In this document: piece after piece, positions 6,280 to 12,479 of the stretch | Position numbering within the stretch: the stretch's first letter is position 1 | Layout of the letters: each line of letters begins with the position of its first letter | Origin: an uncultured Anaerosolibacter sp. | GTDB taxonomy: Bacteria; Bacillota_A; Clostridia; Peptostreptococcales; Thermotaleaceae | Assembly (NCBI GenBank): GCA_937948705.1 | Contig: CALECF010000117.1 | Span: 1-12,479 of the forward strand | Direction: 5' to 3' | DNA: 12,479 nucleotides | The notes under the pieces: generated by a model | Told to the model about the DNA's origin: nothing | Database searches by the model: none | The model's input: the letters and a program-made list of their open reading frames with translations, nothing else | Made by a program: the position numbers and the translations under genes

Positions 6280-7734
6280 TTATAGCTTAAATCCATAATA
6301 GATTTCTATTCTATCTTTTCCAAAAATAAATATTTTTTCAACGAGCTTTTGCAGGGTCATTTGATCTAGGCTTTTTAGCTCTAAAATATCCATGGCTTCC
6401 CTTTTCAGCGACTCGCTTTTGATGCAAACCGATTCTTCCATTGTCTTGCTTTTAAGTTGAAGAAGGGTGATCTGATTTTCTGTTTCTTGTATCTTGCTTT
6501 GATATAAATCTTCATGTAGCCTTTCTTCAATAAACAGTTCTGTAATCCGTTGTCGTTTTGTTTCCAATTTCCTCAAAAGCTTTTGATTTCTTTCTTGGTC
6601 CTTCCCTTGTGGGTCGTTGATCATTTCCTTTTCAAGGGCACTAAGAATCTCGCCTCTAGTCATAGGGTCAATCATGTACTTTTCAAAGTCCTGGATCACA
6701 GCTTCGAGCAGGGTTTGTCCGTGGATGTAAGCTCCCTCACACTTTTCCTTACCCATTTTGTTTACTGTACCGCAAAGATAGGCATTCTTTGCTTTTTTAT
6801 AATGCATGGACTTACCACAGTTCCCACATAAAAGCAGTCCAGAAAAAAGATGTTGGGAAGTCCTTGACTTTTTTTTTGTATTGGTACCCAGCTTTCGTTG
6901 TACTTCTTCAAAAATTTCATGGGGTATGATTCCCTCATGGGTATCCATCACCTGTATAAAATCTTCTTCTCCATTTCTTTTCCGCTCTCCTAATAATAAA
7001 TCTCCTGTAACGCTTCGATTCTGGATGAGGTTACCTACATAGACCTGGTTAGAAAGAATTTTTCGAATGGTGCTTTGATGCCAGATGCTGCTTCCATTGG
7101 GTTTTCCCATCCATTGGCTCGGGGTAGGATAGGCTTGTTTATTAAGCTCCTTGGCAATTTTATATAGGCCATTGCCTTTAAGATATAATTGAAAGATACG
7201 CTGCACCACATCCACAGATATATCCTCCGCAGGTGTAATATGAAATTTATCCGCTCTTTTATAGCCATAGGGCGGCACACTCCCATTATAATAGCCATTC
7301 TTCGCCCTACAACACTTACCAAATCGAATTCTTTCACTAATTTTCTCTGACTCCTTTTGGGCAATGGATAATAACAAAGTGAACATGAATTCATCATAGG
7401 CTTCAGAATCAAACCCATCCTCAATGGTTACAAATCGGATGTTTCGTGCCTTTAAATCCCTAATGATTTTTAACCCCTCCAGGGTATTTCTTGCAAATCT
7501 AGAAATACTCTTGGTAAGGATGATATCAAACTTTCCTTTTTCACTATCCTCTAAAAGCTGCTGCATCCCCTGGCGGTTATCGATCCGTCTGCCGCTCTCG
7601 ATATCCTCATAGATGTTATATAAATCCCAGCCCTTTTCCTGAATGTATTTTTCAAAAAAATTTATCTGATGTGCGATACTGGTTTTCTGGGTTTCCATTT
7701 CTGTAGAAACCCTAGCATAGACAGCACATCGCAA
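6280..7734 (-). CDS. Large serine recombinase (site-specific integrase/resolvase family)
   Basis: This 484-residue DNA recombinase catalyses cut-and-rejoin exchange through a phosphoserine link. The N-terminal resolvase-type catalytic domain (1-140) has Ser10 in YARVST and the conserved arginines in SISRFARN (77-83) and SERIRFGK. The recombinase domain follows (about 150-285, PPYGYKR onward). A zinc ribbon comprises Cys303, Cys306, Cys321 and Cys332, and the C-terminal charged helices (about 376-436) are likely coiled coil. All hallmarks of an active enzyme are visible and the frame is unbroken. Length is near the usual range for Clostridia elements. ATG 7734 follows a GGGGG tract and lies 11 bases after a 33-codon ORF. 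It is the only mobility gene in the window. It could excise or integrate the whole circle, or only itself; att sites were not identified. Confidence 0.95.
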   Translation of the reverse strand: MRCAVYARVSTEMETQKTSIAHQINFFEKYIQEKGWDLYNIYEDIESGRRIDNRQGMQQLLEDSEKGKFDIILTKSISRFARNTLEGLKIIRDLKARNIRFVTIEDGFDSEAYDEFMFTLLLSIAQKESEKISERIRFGKCCRAKNGYYNGSVPPYGYKRADKFHITPAEDISVDVVQRIFQLYLKGNGLYKIAKELNKQAYPTPSQWMGKPNGSSIWHQSTIRKILSNQVYVGNLIQNRSVTGDLLLGERKRNGEEDFIQVMDTHEGIIPHEIFEEVQRKLGTNTKKKSRTSQHLFSGLLLCGNCGKSMHYKKAKNAYLCGTVNKMGKEKCEGAYIHGQTLLEAVIQDFEKYMIDPMTRGEILSALEKEMINDPQGKDQERNQKLLRKLETKRQRITELFIEERLHEDLYQSKIQETENQITLLQLKSKTMEESVCIKSESLKREAMDILELKSLDQMTLQKLVEKIFIFGKDRIEIYYGFKL

Positions 7735-7745
7735 ACCAATTCCCC

Positions 7746-7847
7746 CTATTTATTCTTCCATTTCAGGATGATAAGTTCCCTTAGTACTTCTTGGAGAGTC
7801 TTCTTCCCCTCGAAATGACTGATAACTGTCACCTTTTGTTCGGCCAT
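7746..7847 (-). CDS. Hypothetical 33-aa protein upstream of the serine recombinase
   Basis: A short frame begins MAEQKVTVISHFEGKKTL and ends in a basic stretch (KWKNK). It is preceded by an excellent ribosome site (GAGGAGGGG, about 5 bases from the ATG). Its stop lies 11 bases before the recombinase start, so the two are probably co-transcribed and translationally coupled. I do not recognise a family. It is soluble and has no cysteines. Possible roles are a leader that tunes recombinase translation or a tiny accessory factor; neither is shown by sequence. Confidence 0.6.
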   Translation of the reverse strand: MAEQKVTVISHFEGKKTLQEVLRELIILKWKNK

Positions 7848-7927
7848 GACAACCCCTCCTCAGCTTTTCCTATATGGGAATACTTATGCCACATCCCGAA
7901 AGAATAGAATACCTAGGCTTTTTACTA

Positions 7928-8770
7928 TTATCCAATTTTAATGGCGATATCCTTTAGATTACTCACCATTTCTGTCAAGGTTTCTATAGATTTTACAATT
8001 TCTTCACTGATTTCACTCTGCTCTTTGGTATGCCCGCTCATGGAATGACTCTTGTCTTCAATAACCGCAGAGGTTATTTTTATACTCTGTAGGAACTGCT
8101 GAATCTTCTCTACGAAAGTCTTACTCTCAGTAGATAATTTTCTAATCTCCTCAGCTACTACCATAAAACCTCTCCCTTGATCTCCTACCCTTGCCGCTTC
8201 AATGGCTGCGTTTAACCCCAAAAGATTAATCTGATCTGCGATCTTTTTAATGCCTGAGATGAAGTTCGAAGTACTGGCAAGCTGTTCTTTGGAGGCCACC
8301 GCTTCTCGGCTCATGGCTTCCCCAATCTCCTGTAGGATATTAGATCTAGCTGCTACGTTTTGCATGGAAGAGAATACTTCGTTCGTAACATTTTCCAGTT
8401 GGATCGCTGAATGCAACAGCATTTGCTTTTTTATTGTTTTGATGGCTGTATTAATACTTCCCACCACTTGTCCATTTTCAAACACCGGCTGACAATATAC
8501 GATATAAGGAATCCCAAACACGCTCTTATCCATCTCTTTTCTCAATGGCTTTTTTGCTGTCATCACATGGTAGGCTCCAGAAGTCTCCTTTACTACATCC
8601 CCTTGTCGAATCCCTAGGTCGAAGTCCGAGGGCCATCTGGAAAATAAGAATTTTTCCCTATCAGAAATCGTCATGACAATTTCTTCTCCTTGGATGGTGG
8701 TCATTAAGTCATAGATCGTTGGTGCCAACGTCAATAACGCTTCAATCTCGTTTTTTTTAGTTTTCTCCAT
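7928..8770 (-). CDS. Soluble methyl-accepting chemotaxis-like signalling protein
   Basis: This 280-residue protein has a sensory N-terminal domain of about 110 residues (possibly Cache/PAS-like, ending in [12 protein letters not shown]). It is followed by an MCP signalling helical hairpin whose tip region (177-212, including [20 protein letters not shown]) matches the CheA/CheW-contacting consensus closely. No membrane segment or signal peptide is visible, so it would sense a cytoplasmic signal. The in-frame ATG at 8788 is less likely: AAGGAGGG lies between it and the ATG at 8770, at ideal spacing for the latter. It follows the permease gene, separated by a strong terminator, so it may have its own promoter (a weak TACAAT box lies upstream). 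It may couple taxis to the imported substrate or its metabolites. Confidence 0.88.
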   Translation of the reverse strand: MEKTKKNEIEALLTLAPTIYDLMTTIQGEEIVMTISDREKFLFSRWPSDFDLGIRQGDVVKETSGAYHVMTAKKPLRKEMDKSVFGIPYIVYCQPVFENGQVVGSINTAIKTIKKQMLLHSAIQLENVTNEVFSSMQNVAARSNILQEIGEAMSREAVASKEQLASTSNFISGIKKIADQINLLGLNAAIEAARVGDQGRGFMVVAEEIRKLSTESKTFVEKIQQFLQSIKITSAVIEDKSHSMSGHTKEQSEISEEIVKSIETLTEMVSNLKDIAIKIG

Positions 8771-8827
8771 GCTGCACCCTCCTTGCATTACTCCGTCTGC
8801 CTTATTGTATTTACAGTAAAACTGATA

Positions 8828-8862
8828 AGAAGCACAATGTCCCCGGGGGGCATTGTGCTTCT
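8828..8862 (-). terminator. Terminator after the permease gene
   Basis: A perfect 12-bp inverted repeat, AGAAGCACAATG/CATTGTGCTTCT, encloses a further CCCC/GGGG core, giving the strongest hairpin in the window. It lies 21 bases after the permease stop. On the minus strand it is followed by TTATCAGTTTT, a modest T-run. It would end the CoA-transferase-permease transcript. Confidence 0.85.
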
Positions 8863-8883
8863 ATCCTTATATAGCATCCTTAC

Positions 8884-10278
8884 CTATACAATACCTATTG
8901 TACCAAGGATGATGGCAAAAATAGTTGTTGCTAAAGGAATGACTACGGAAACCATACCAATATCAGCATAGGACTGCTTGTGGGTTAATCCACAAATACC
9001 TAACAATGTAATTACAGCACCATTATGTGGTAAAGAGTCTAAACCACCACAGGACAATGTCGCAATTCTATGAAGCAATTCTGGGTTCATACCTGTTTGT
9101 ACTGCCATGTTGTAGAATGTTTCACCCATGGCACCTAAGGCGATACTCATACCACCAGAAGCAGAACCAGTAATACCAGCAAGGATATTAACAGATACAG
9201 CTGTTGTCACCAGTGGATTTGAAGATATACCCAATAGAGCACCCTTCACGATGGCAAATGCTGCTAAACCGGAGATAACATTACCATATCCAACTTCTGA
9301 AGCAGTATTTAAGATGGCTAGCATAGAACCATATGCACCTTTGTTTACTGTCTCCATGATATTGATTCTCTTCCAGTTTATAATCACTGTAACCAGGATA
9401 GCAACCACAAGGGCGATAATGATACTCCAAATACCTACAACTTTTCCTGGTGCTGTCTCAAACTTTTCAAGAATAGGGATTAATGCCTCTGATCTTGCAC
9501 CTGGATAGTAGATCTTTGATAAATAGAAGTTGATCACAAGTACCAAGAAAATTGGCAGCATTGAAATACCTACAGATGGCAATGCTTTTTCAGCAACTAC
9601 TTCAGATGTAGCAGCCGTCTCATCTGTCATACCCATTGGTAAATACCCTTCACCATTGGCAATCATCTTTTTTGCTCTCATCATAATCCAATAAGTTCCT
9701 GCGCCAAACATGATAAGACCTGCAATGATACCTAAAATAGGTGCTGCATACGCATCTGTCTTAAAGAATGGGATTGGAATGGCATTCTGGATTTGTGGTG
9801 TTCCTGGGAACGCTGTCATTGTAAATGTAAAGGAACCCAATGCGATACAAGCTGGAATCAAACGCTTTGGTGTGCCAGTTTCTCTAAATAACGCTGCTGC
9901 CAACGGATATACGGCAAAGGCAACTACGAATAGGGAAACTCCACCATAGGTTAAGATACCACAGGACAATACAATTGCTAAAATCCCTCTTTCTTTTCCT
10001 ATCTTTGCTACGATCCATTGGGCAATGGATCTTGCTGCCCCTGATTCATCCATCAACTTACCAAAAATTGCTCCCAATAGGAATAGTGGGAAATACGTCT
10101 TCAAATAACCTGCAGCATTTTTCATAAATACTTCTGTGTACATTGGTAACAGTTCAGTCTGTCCACCCAGTAATACAGCAAATAATGCAAGAAGCGGAGC
10201 CAATACCAGCACCGTGATGCCCCTATAGGCTAAGTACATTAATAAACCTAATGAAATAATAATACCTAAAACTCCCAT
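8884..10278 (-). CDS. GntP-family permease (organic/hydroxy acid transporter)
   Basis: This 464-residue integral membrane protein has about 11-12 hydrophobic segments, starting with MGVLGIIISLGLLMYLAYRG. Glycine/proline-rich stretches typical of the GntP/ion-transporter superfamily are present (FPGTPQIQNAIP, SGSASGG-like ITGSASGGMSIALG, LPHNGAVITLL). Family members carry gluconate, related hydroxy acids and 3-hydroxybutyrate, usually with protons. Placement behind an acyl-CoA transferase with no sugar kinase argues for a short-chain acid such as 3-hydroxybutyrate rather than gluconate. The ATG at 10278 has AAGGAGG at good spacing. It lies 97 bases after the CoA-transferase with no clear terminator or promoter between, so they are probably one operon. 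Confidence 0.9.
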   Translation of the reverse strand: MGVLGIIISLGLLMYLAYRGITVLVLAPLLALFAVLLGGQTELLPMYTEVFMKNAAGYLKTYFPLFLLGAIFGKLMDESGAARSIAQWIVAKIGKERGILAIVLSCGILTYGGVSLFVVAFAVYPLAAALFRETGTPKRLIPACIALGSFTFTMTAFPGTPQIQNAIPIPFFKTDAYAAPILGIIAGLIMFGAGTYWIMMRAKKMIANGEGYLPMGMTDETAATSEVVAEKALPSVGISMLPIFLVLVINFYLSKIYYPGARSEALIPILEKFETAPGKVVGIWSIIIALVVAILVTVIINWKRINIMETVNKGAYGSMLAILNTASEVGYGNVISGLAAFAIVKGALLGISSNPLVTTAVSVNILAGITGSASGGMSIALGAMGETFYNMAVQTGMNPELLHRIATLSCGGLDSLPHNGAVITLLGICGLTHKQSYADIGMVSVVIPLATTIFAIILGTIGIV

Positions 10279-10375
10279 GAATATACCTCCTTGTTTTTTT
10301 ATTATAAATCATTTTTATGATAATGATAATATCACCAAATTTAGGGTTGGCCCCCGGAGAGGCCATAGAAGGATA

Positions 10376-11929
10376 CTACAGTTTCAAACCCATCTTTTCT
10401 TCTCTAAAAATTCTTTCATCCATTAATTTTAAATTTTCACTAATGATTGGCTTAAAATCCATGTGACTTAGGATATCCTTTTCTAAATCAACACCTGGAG
10501 CGATCTCTGTTAGCACAACCCCACCATCTTTCAGCTCGAATACAGCTCTCTCTGTAATATATAGTACAGGTTGCTTACTTTCCAGGGCATATTGTCCACT
10601 GAAGGTAATCTGTTCTACCTGTTCAATAAACTTCTTCACTTTACCCTCATTTTCAATGACTAGCTTTCCATCCGCTGTGGCGATCTGTAGTCCTCCAGCA
10701 GTGAATGTTCCACAGAAGATTACCTTCTTTGCATTCTGGGTGATATTGATGAATCCACCAGCACCTGCAATCTTCGGCCCAAATTTACTTACGTTAATAT
10801 TTCCAGCCTTGTCACATTGGGCCAATCCTAAGAAAGCAACGTCTAATCCTCCCCCATCATAGAAATCAAATTGATAAGGCTGGTCAATGATGGCTTCTGC
10901 ATTGATGGCTGCACCAAAGCTTTGTCCGCCAGCTGGAATACCTCCGATAGGTCCTGGCTCTACGGTGAGGATCATCTGATCCCCCACACCTTCCTCATTG
11001 GCTACAACAGCAACCCCTTCAGGCATACCAATACCAAGGTTTACGATGGCATTTGGAATCAATTCCATGGCGGCTCTGCGGGCGATGATCTTTCTATCAT
11101 CCAACTCCAATGGCTTCACGGAATTCACTGGAATTTGGATTTCTCCTGAATAAGCAGGGTTGTAGCTTTCTGCAAAGGTCTGCATATGGTTTTTCATATC
11201 CGCTACAGGTACGATGGTATCTACATAAATCCCTGGAATCTTCACTAGCCTTGGATCTAAGACCCCTGCCTTTACAATCTTCTGTACCTGGACAATCACC
11301 TTGCCCCCTGAATTTTTCACTGCTTGGGCCATGGAAAGAACCTCTAAAGTTCCTACCTCTTTTTCCATGGTAACATTGCCGTTCTCATCGGCATAGGTTC
11401 CCCGGATCAAGGCAAAATCTATAGGAAATGCTTTATATAGTAGGTATTCTTTTCCTAAAACCTCCACAACCTCTACCACGTCTTCTGTAGTGACACTATT
11501 TAACTTTCCACCTTCTACCCTTGGATCTACAAAGGTTTTTAACCCAACATGGGTAATGGTTCCAGGCTTTCCTGCAGCAATGTCTCTAAAAAGGTGGGCA
11601 ATGACACCTTGAGGTAAATTGTATGCCTCAATTTTGTTTTCGAAGGCTAGCTTCTGTACCTTTGGCACTAGGCCCCAATGGCCTCCGATCACCCTTTTTA
11701 GCAATCCTTCATGTCCCAAATGATTTAGACCACGGTCTTTTCCATCCCCTTGACCCGCAGCATATACCAATGTTAGATTCCGAGGCTCTCCAGACTCTTG
11801 AAATCGTTTTTCTAAGGCAATCTCTAACTCTTCTGGAACGGCATTTCCTACAAAGCCTGCCGTTGCCACTGTACTGCCGCTAGTAATACTTTTTACTGCT
11901 TCTTCTGCAGTAGCGATTTTTACTCTCAC
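10376..11929 (-). CDS. Family I acyl-CoA:acetate / 3-ketoacid CoA-transferase (Pct/YdiF-like)
   Basis: This 517-residue cytoplasmic enzyme has fused alpha and beta CoA-transferase halves and moves CoA between short-chain acyl groups through a glutamyl-CoA intermediate. The first half contains [15 protein letters not shown] (22-36). The second has [11 protein letters not shown] (297-307) and the catalytic Glu324 in TVEPGPIGG, the position expected for propionate CoA-transferase relatives. The start is GTG at 11929: GGGAGG lies 8 bases upstream. The longer frame to ATG 12001 would run through the sigma-54 promoter and leader. Likely use is activation of an imported hydroxy or keto acid with acetyl-CoA as donor; acetoacetate, propionate or lactate remain possible. 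It is the first gene of an operon with the GntP permease. Confidence 0.93.
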   Translation of the reverse strand: MRVKIATAEEAVKSITSGSTVATAGFVGNAVPEELEIALEKRFQESGEPRNLTLVYAAGQGDGKDRGLNHLGHEGLLKRVIGGHWGLVPKVQKLAFENKIEAYNLPQGVIAHLFRDIAAGKPGTITHVGLKTFVDPRVEGGKLNSVTTEDVVEVVEVLGKEYLLYKAFPIDFALIRGTYADENGNVTMEKEVGTLEVLSMAQAVKNSGGKVIVQVQKIVKAGVLDPRLVKIPGIYVDTIVPVADMKNHMQTFAESYNPAYSGEIQIPVNSVKPLELDDRKIIARRAAMELIPNAIVNLGIGMPEGVAVVANEEGVGDQMILTVEPGPIGGIPAGGQSFGAAINAEAIIDQPYQFDFYDGGGLDVAFLGLAQCDKAGNINVSKFGPKIAGAGGFINITQNAKKVIFCGTFTAGGLQIATADGKLVIENEGKVKKFIEQVEQITFSGQYALESKQPVLYITERAVFELKDGGVVLTEIAPGVDLEKDILSHMDFKPIISENLKLMDERIFREEKMGLKL

Positions 11930-11949
11930 ACCAACAACCTCCCATCTTA

Positions 11950-11963
11950 TGAAAATGTTTTCA
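11950..11963. promoter_or_regulatory. cre-like operator (CcpA) in the CoA-transferase leader
   Basis: The minus strand reads TGAAAACATTTTCA, matching the Gram-positive catabolite-responsive consensus TGWAANCGNTNWCA except at one central base. Its arms are inverted repeats. It sits just downstream of the predicted sigma-54 transcription start (about 11966) and before the ribosome site, where CcpA binding would block elongation. Function is inferred. Confidence 0.5.
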
Positions 11964-11975
11964 TGAAATTCTTTA

Positions 11976-11992
11976 TAGCAATTTCCGTGCCA
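11976..11992 (-). promoter_or_regulatory. Sigma-54 (-24/-12) promoter of the CoA-transferase-permease operon
   Basis: The minus strand reads TGGCACG-GAAA-TTGCTA, the best RpoN match in the window and essentially consensus. The start near 11966 gives a leader of about 37 bases to the GTG at 11929, similar to the other three sigma-54 leaders (34-46 bases). This also settles the start codon of the gene. Confidence 0.93.
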
Positions 11993-12026
11993 AAAATGCA
12001 AATACTCATAGAATAATGCGACCCAC

Positions 12027-12138
12027 GGGCGGGATAACCCCGCCCCTACGGTAATGTTAGGGAAAACAGTGAGTTATTTTAAATATCCAACCCTATTACA
12101 ATCTAGGCATCAATTGTAGGGGCGGGGTCTCCCCGCCC
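12027..12138. repeat. Inverted pair of GGGCGGGATAACCCCGCCC palindromes
   Basis: GGGCGGG-ATAAC-CCCGCCC (12027-12045) followed by CCTACGGTAAT faces GGGCGGGG-TCT-CCCCGCCC (12120-12138) preceded by ATTGTAGG. The complement of the second unit gives the same element in inverted orientation, so the pair has long imperfect terminal inverted repeats around a 74-base AT-rich centre. It has the same arrangement as 1697-1763. Confidence 0.85.
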
Positions 12139-12150
12139 GATTACGACCCA

Positions 12151-12282
12151 TCATTTGATTTCTTTGCCCACTATGTGTTCACTTTCTTTACACATGAATT
12201 TTTCCAACAATCTAGACTTTCCTAGTATTTGGAATTCATATGAAAATTGTGACTGTGTCCATAAAATGAACATCTCTTTCAT
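12151..12282 (-). CDS. Doubtful 43-aa hypothetical ORF downstream of MaoC hydratase
   Basis: This short frame, MKEMFILWTQSQFSYEF onward to TGA, starts 37 bases after the MaoC stop. A GATGAGG sequence sits only 3 bases before the ATG. No family is recognised and its composition is unremarkable. It could be a small co-transcribed gene or chance; I lean to chance. Confidence 0.2.
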   Translation of the reverse strand: MKEMFILWTQSQFSYEFQILGKSRLLEKFMCKESEHIVGKEIK

Positions 12283-12319
12283 AGCCCTCATCTCTTTCAA
12301 AAATTATAGCGATAATATT

Positions 12320-12479
12320 TTAACATGCTATTTTAGGCGCTATGACCACTGCTTCTCCATCCAAAACAATCTTTCCATCTTGATTGTAACAGGTGGTTTT
12401 TAGCTTGATTCTTCCTTTTTCCAACTTTTCGATGACCTCTGCCACAGCTTTTACCGTATCGCCTATATATACTGGTGCC
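12320..12479 (-). CDS. MaoC-like (R)-specific enoyl-CoA hydratase, C-terminal part (5' end at the other window end)
   Basis: The minus-strand frame enters at the right window edge and ends in GEAVVIAPKIAC and TAA at 12320. Up to base 12339 it duplicates the first 141 bases of the window. The 19 bases 12320-12338 are the only part of the gene not present at the left end; added to the 401 bases there they make exactly 420 bases, 139 codons plus stop. So this is the missing end of the same gene rather than a second paralogue, if the molecule is circular. It covers the last strands of the hot-dog fold and no catalytic residues. Confidence 0.88.
   Translation of the reverse strand, partial: APVYIGDTVKAVAEVIEKLEKGRIKLKTTCYNQDGKIVLDGEAVVIAPKIAC
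12339..12479. repeat. Terminal direct repeat, right copy
   Basis: An exact copy of bases 1-141, direct orientation, ending at the last base of the window. Overlapping the two copies gives a 12,338-bp circle. Confidence 0.97.

Larger units (their letters stand above)
12002..12319. other. Repeat-rich spacer between MaoC hydratase and CoA-transferase operon
   Basis: About 320 bases hold the inverted palindrome pair (12027-12138) and a doubtful 43-codon ORF (12151-12282). A loose inverted repeat TACAAT/ATTGTA (12097-12118) lies about 105-125 bases upstream of the CoA-transferase sigma-54 promoter and could be an activator site. I see no clear T-run terminator for the MaoC gene. Confidence 0.6.

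Noticed and set aside
6280..7734. Prophage or conjugative element signalled by the serine recombinase
   Set aside because: No capsid, tail, lysis, repressor, relaxase or secretion genes occur anywhere in the window.
7877..7891. Possible fifth sigma-54 promoter (TGGCATA-AGTA-TTCC) before the 33-aa ORF and recombinase
   Set aside because: The -12 element lacks the essential GC (TTCC instead of TTGC). It would be exciting because it would put the recombinase under the regulon, but the match is not good enough.
8771..8788. Upstream ATG of the chemoreceptor-like protein at 8788
   Set aside because: The AAGGAGGG ribosome site lies inside this extension and serves the ATG at 8770.
10338..10370. 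GC-rich hairpin (TGGCC/GGCCA) between the CoA-transferase and permease genes as a terminator
   Set aside because: The stem is only 5 bp and no T-run follows on the minus strand, so I keep the two genes as one operon.
11930..12001. N-terminal extension of the CoA-transferase to an ATG at 12001
   Set aside because: The extension would contain the consensus sigma-54 promoter and the cre-like site. The GTG at 11929 has an ideal ribosome site and gives the family's normal length.
12320..12479. Second, paralogous MaoC hydratase gene
   Set aside because: The overlap with the left end is exact to the last base and the two pieces sum to one intact gene, so it is the same gene across the circle junction.

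Overview
The window is AT-rich DNA from a low-GC Gram-positive anaerobe, probably a Clostridia member of the Alkaliphilus/Natronincola type. This is inferred from strong AGGAGG-type ribosome sites, a sigma-54 regulator of clostridial architecture, Pct/thiolase/GntP-type fermentation genes and GC-rich dispersed palindromes in AT-rich spacers. I could not run a taxonomic search. Every gene I can support lies on the minus strand.

The first 141 bases are repeated exactly as the last 141 bases. If the ends are joined by overlapping this repeat, they give a 12,338-bp circle. A MaoC-type enoyl-CoA hydratase gene that is broken at both window ends then becomes one intact 139-codon frame. The window is therefore best read as a circular molecule (or one unit of a tandem array) linearised inside that gene. 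I see no replication initiator, partition, relaxase or phage structural gene. The only mobility gene is a large serine recombinase.

Layout in window order: MaoC hydratase 5' part (1-401); spacer with a sigma-54 promoter, a palindrome, a terminator and a heptamer array (402-835); YkgJ-type Cys-cluster protein (836-1576); spacer with inverted palindromic repeats and a terminator (1577-1957); SDR 3-hydroxyacyl-CoA dehydrogenase (1958-2698) with a sigma-54 promoter; PAS-PAS-AAA+-HTH sigma-54 activator (3009-4730); acetyl-CoA acetyltransferase (4928-6106) with a sigma-54 promoter; large serine recombinase (6280-7734) preceded by a 33-aa ORF; soluble chemoreceptor-like protein (7928-8770); GntP-type permease (8884-10278); family I CoA-transferase (10376-11929) with a sigma-54 promoter and a cre-like site; repeat-rich spacer; MaoC 3' part (12320-12479).

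The metabolic genes fit one short-chain hydroxyacid/ketoacid route. The permease imports the acid and the CoA-transferase activates it. The SDR interconverts 3-hydroxyacyl-CoA and 3-ketoacyl-CoA, thiolase joins or splits acetoacetyl-CoA, and MaoC interconverts (R)-3-hydroxyacyl-CoA and enoyl-CoA. (R)-3-hydroxybutyrate fermentation is the most economical reading, but it is an inference. Four -24/-12 promoters drive MaoC, SDR, thiolase and CoA-transferase (plus permease), and the sigma-54 activator encoded among them is the obvious candidate regulator. The result looks like a compact, self-regulated catabolic regulon carried on a circle with a recombinase.
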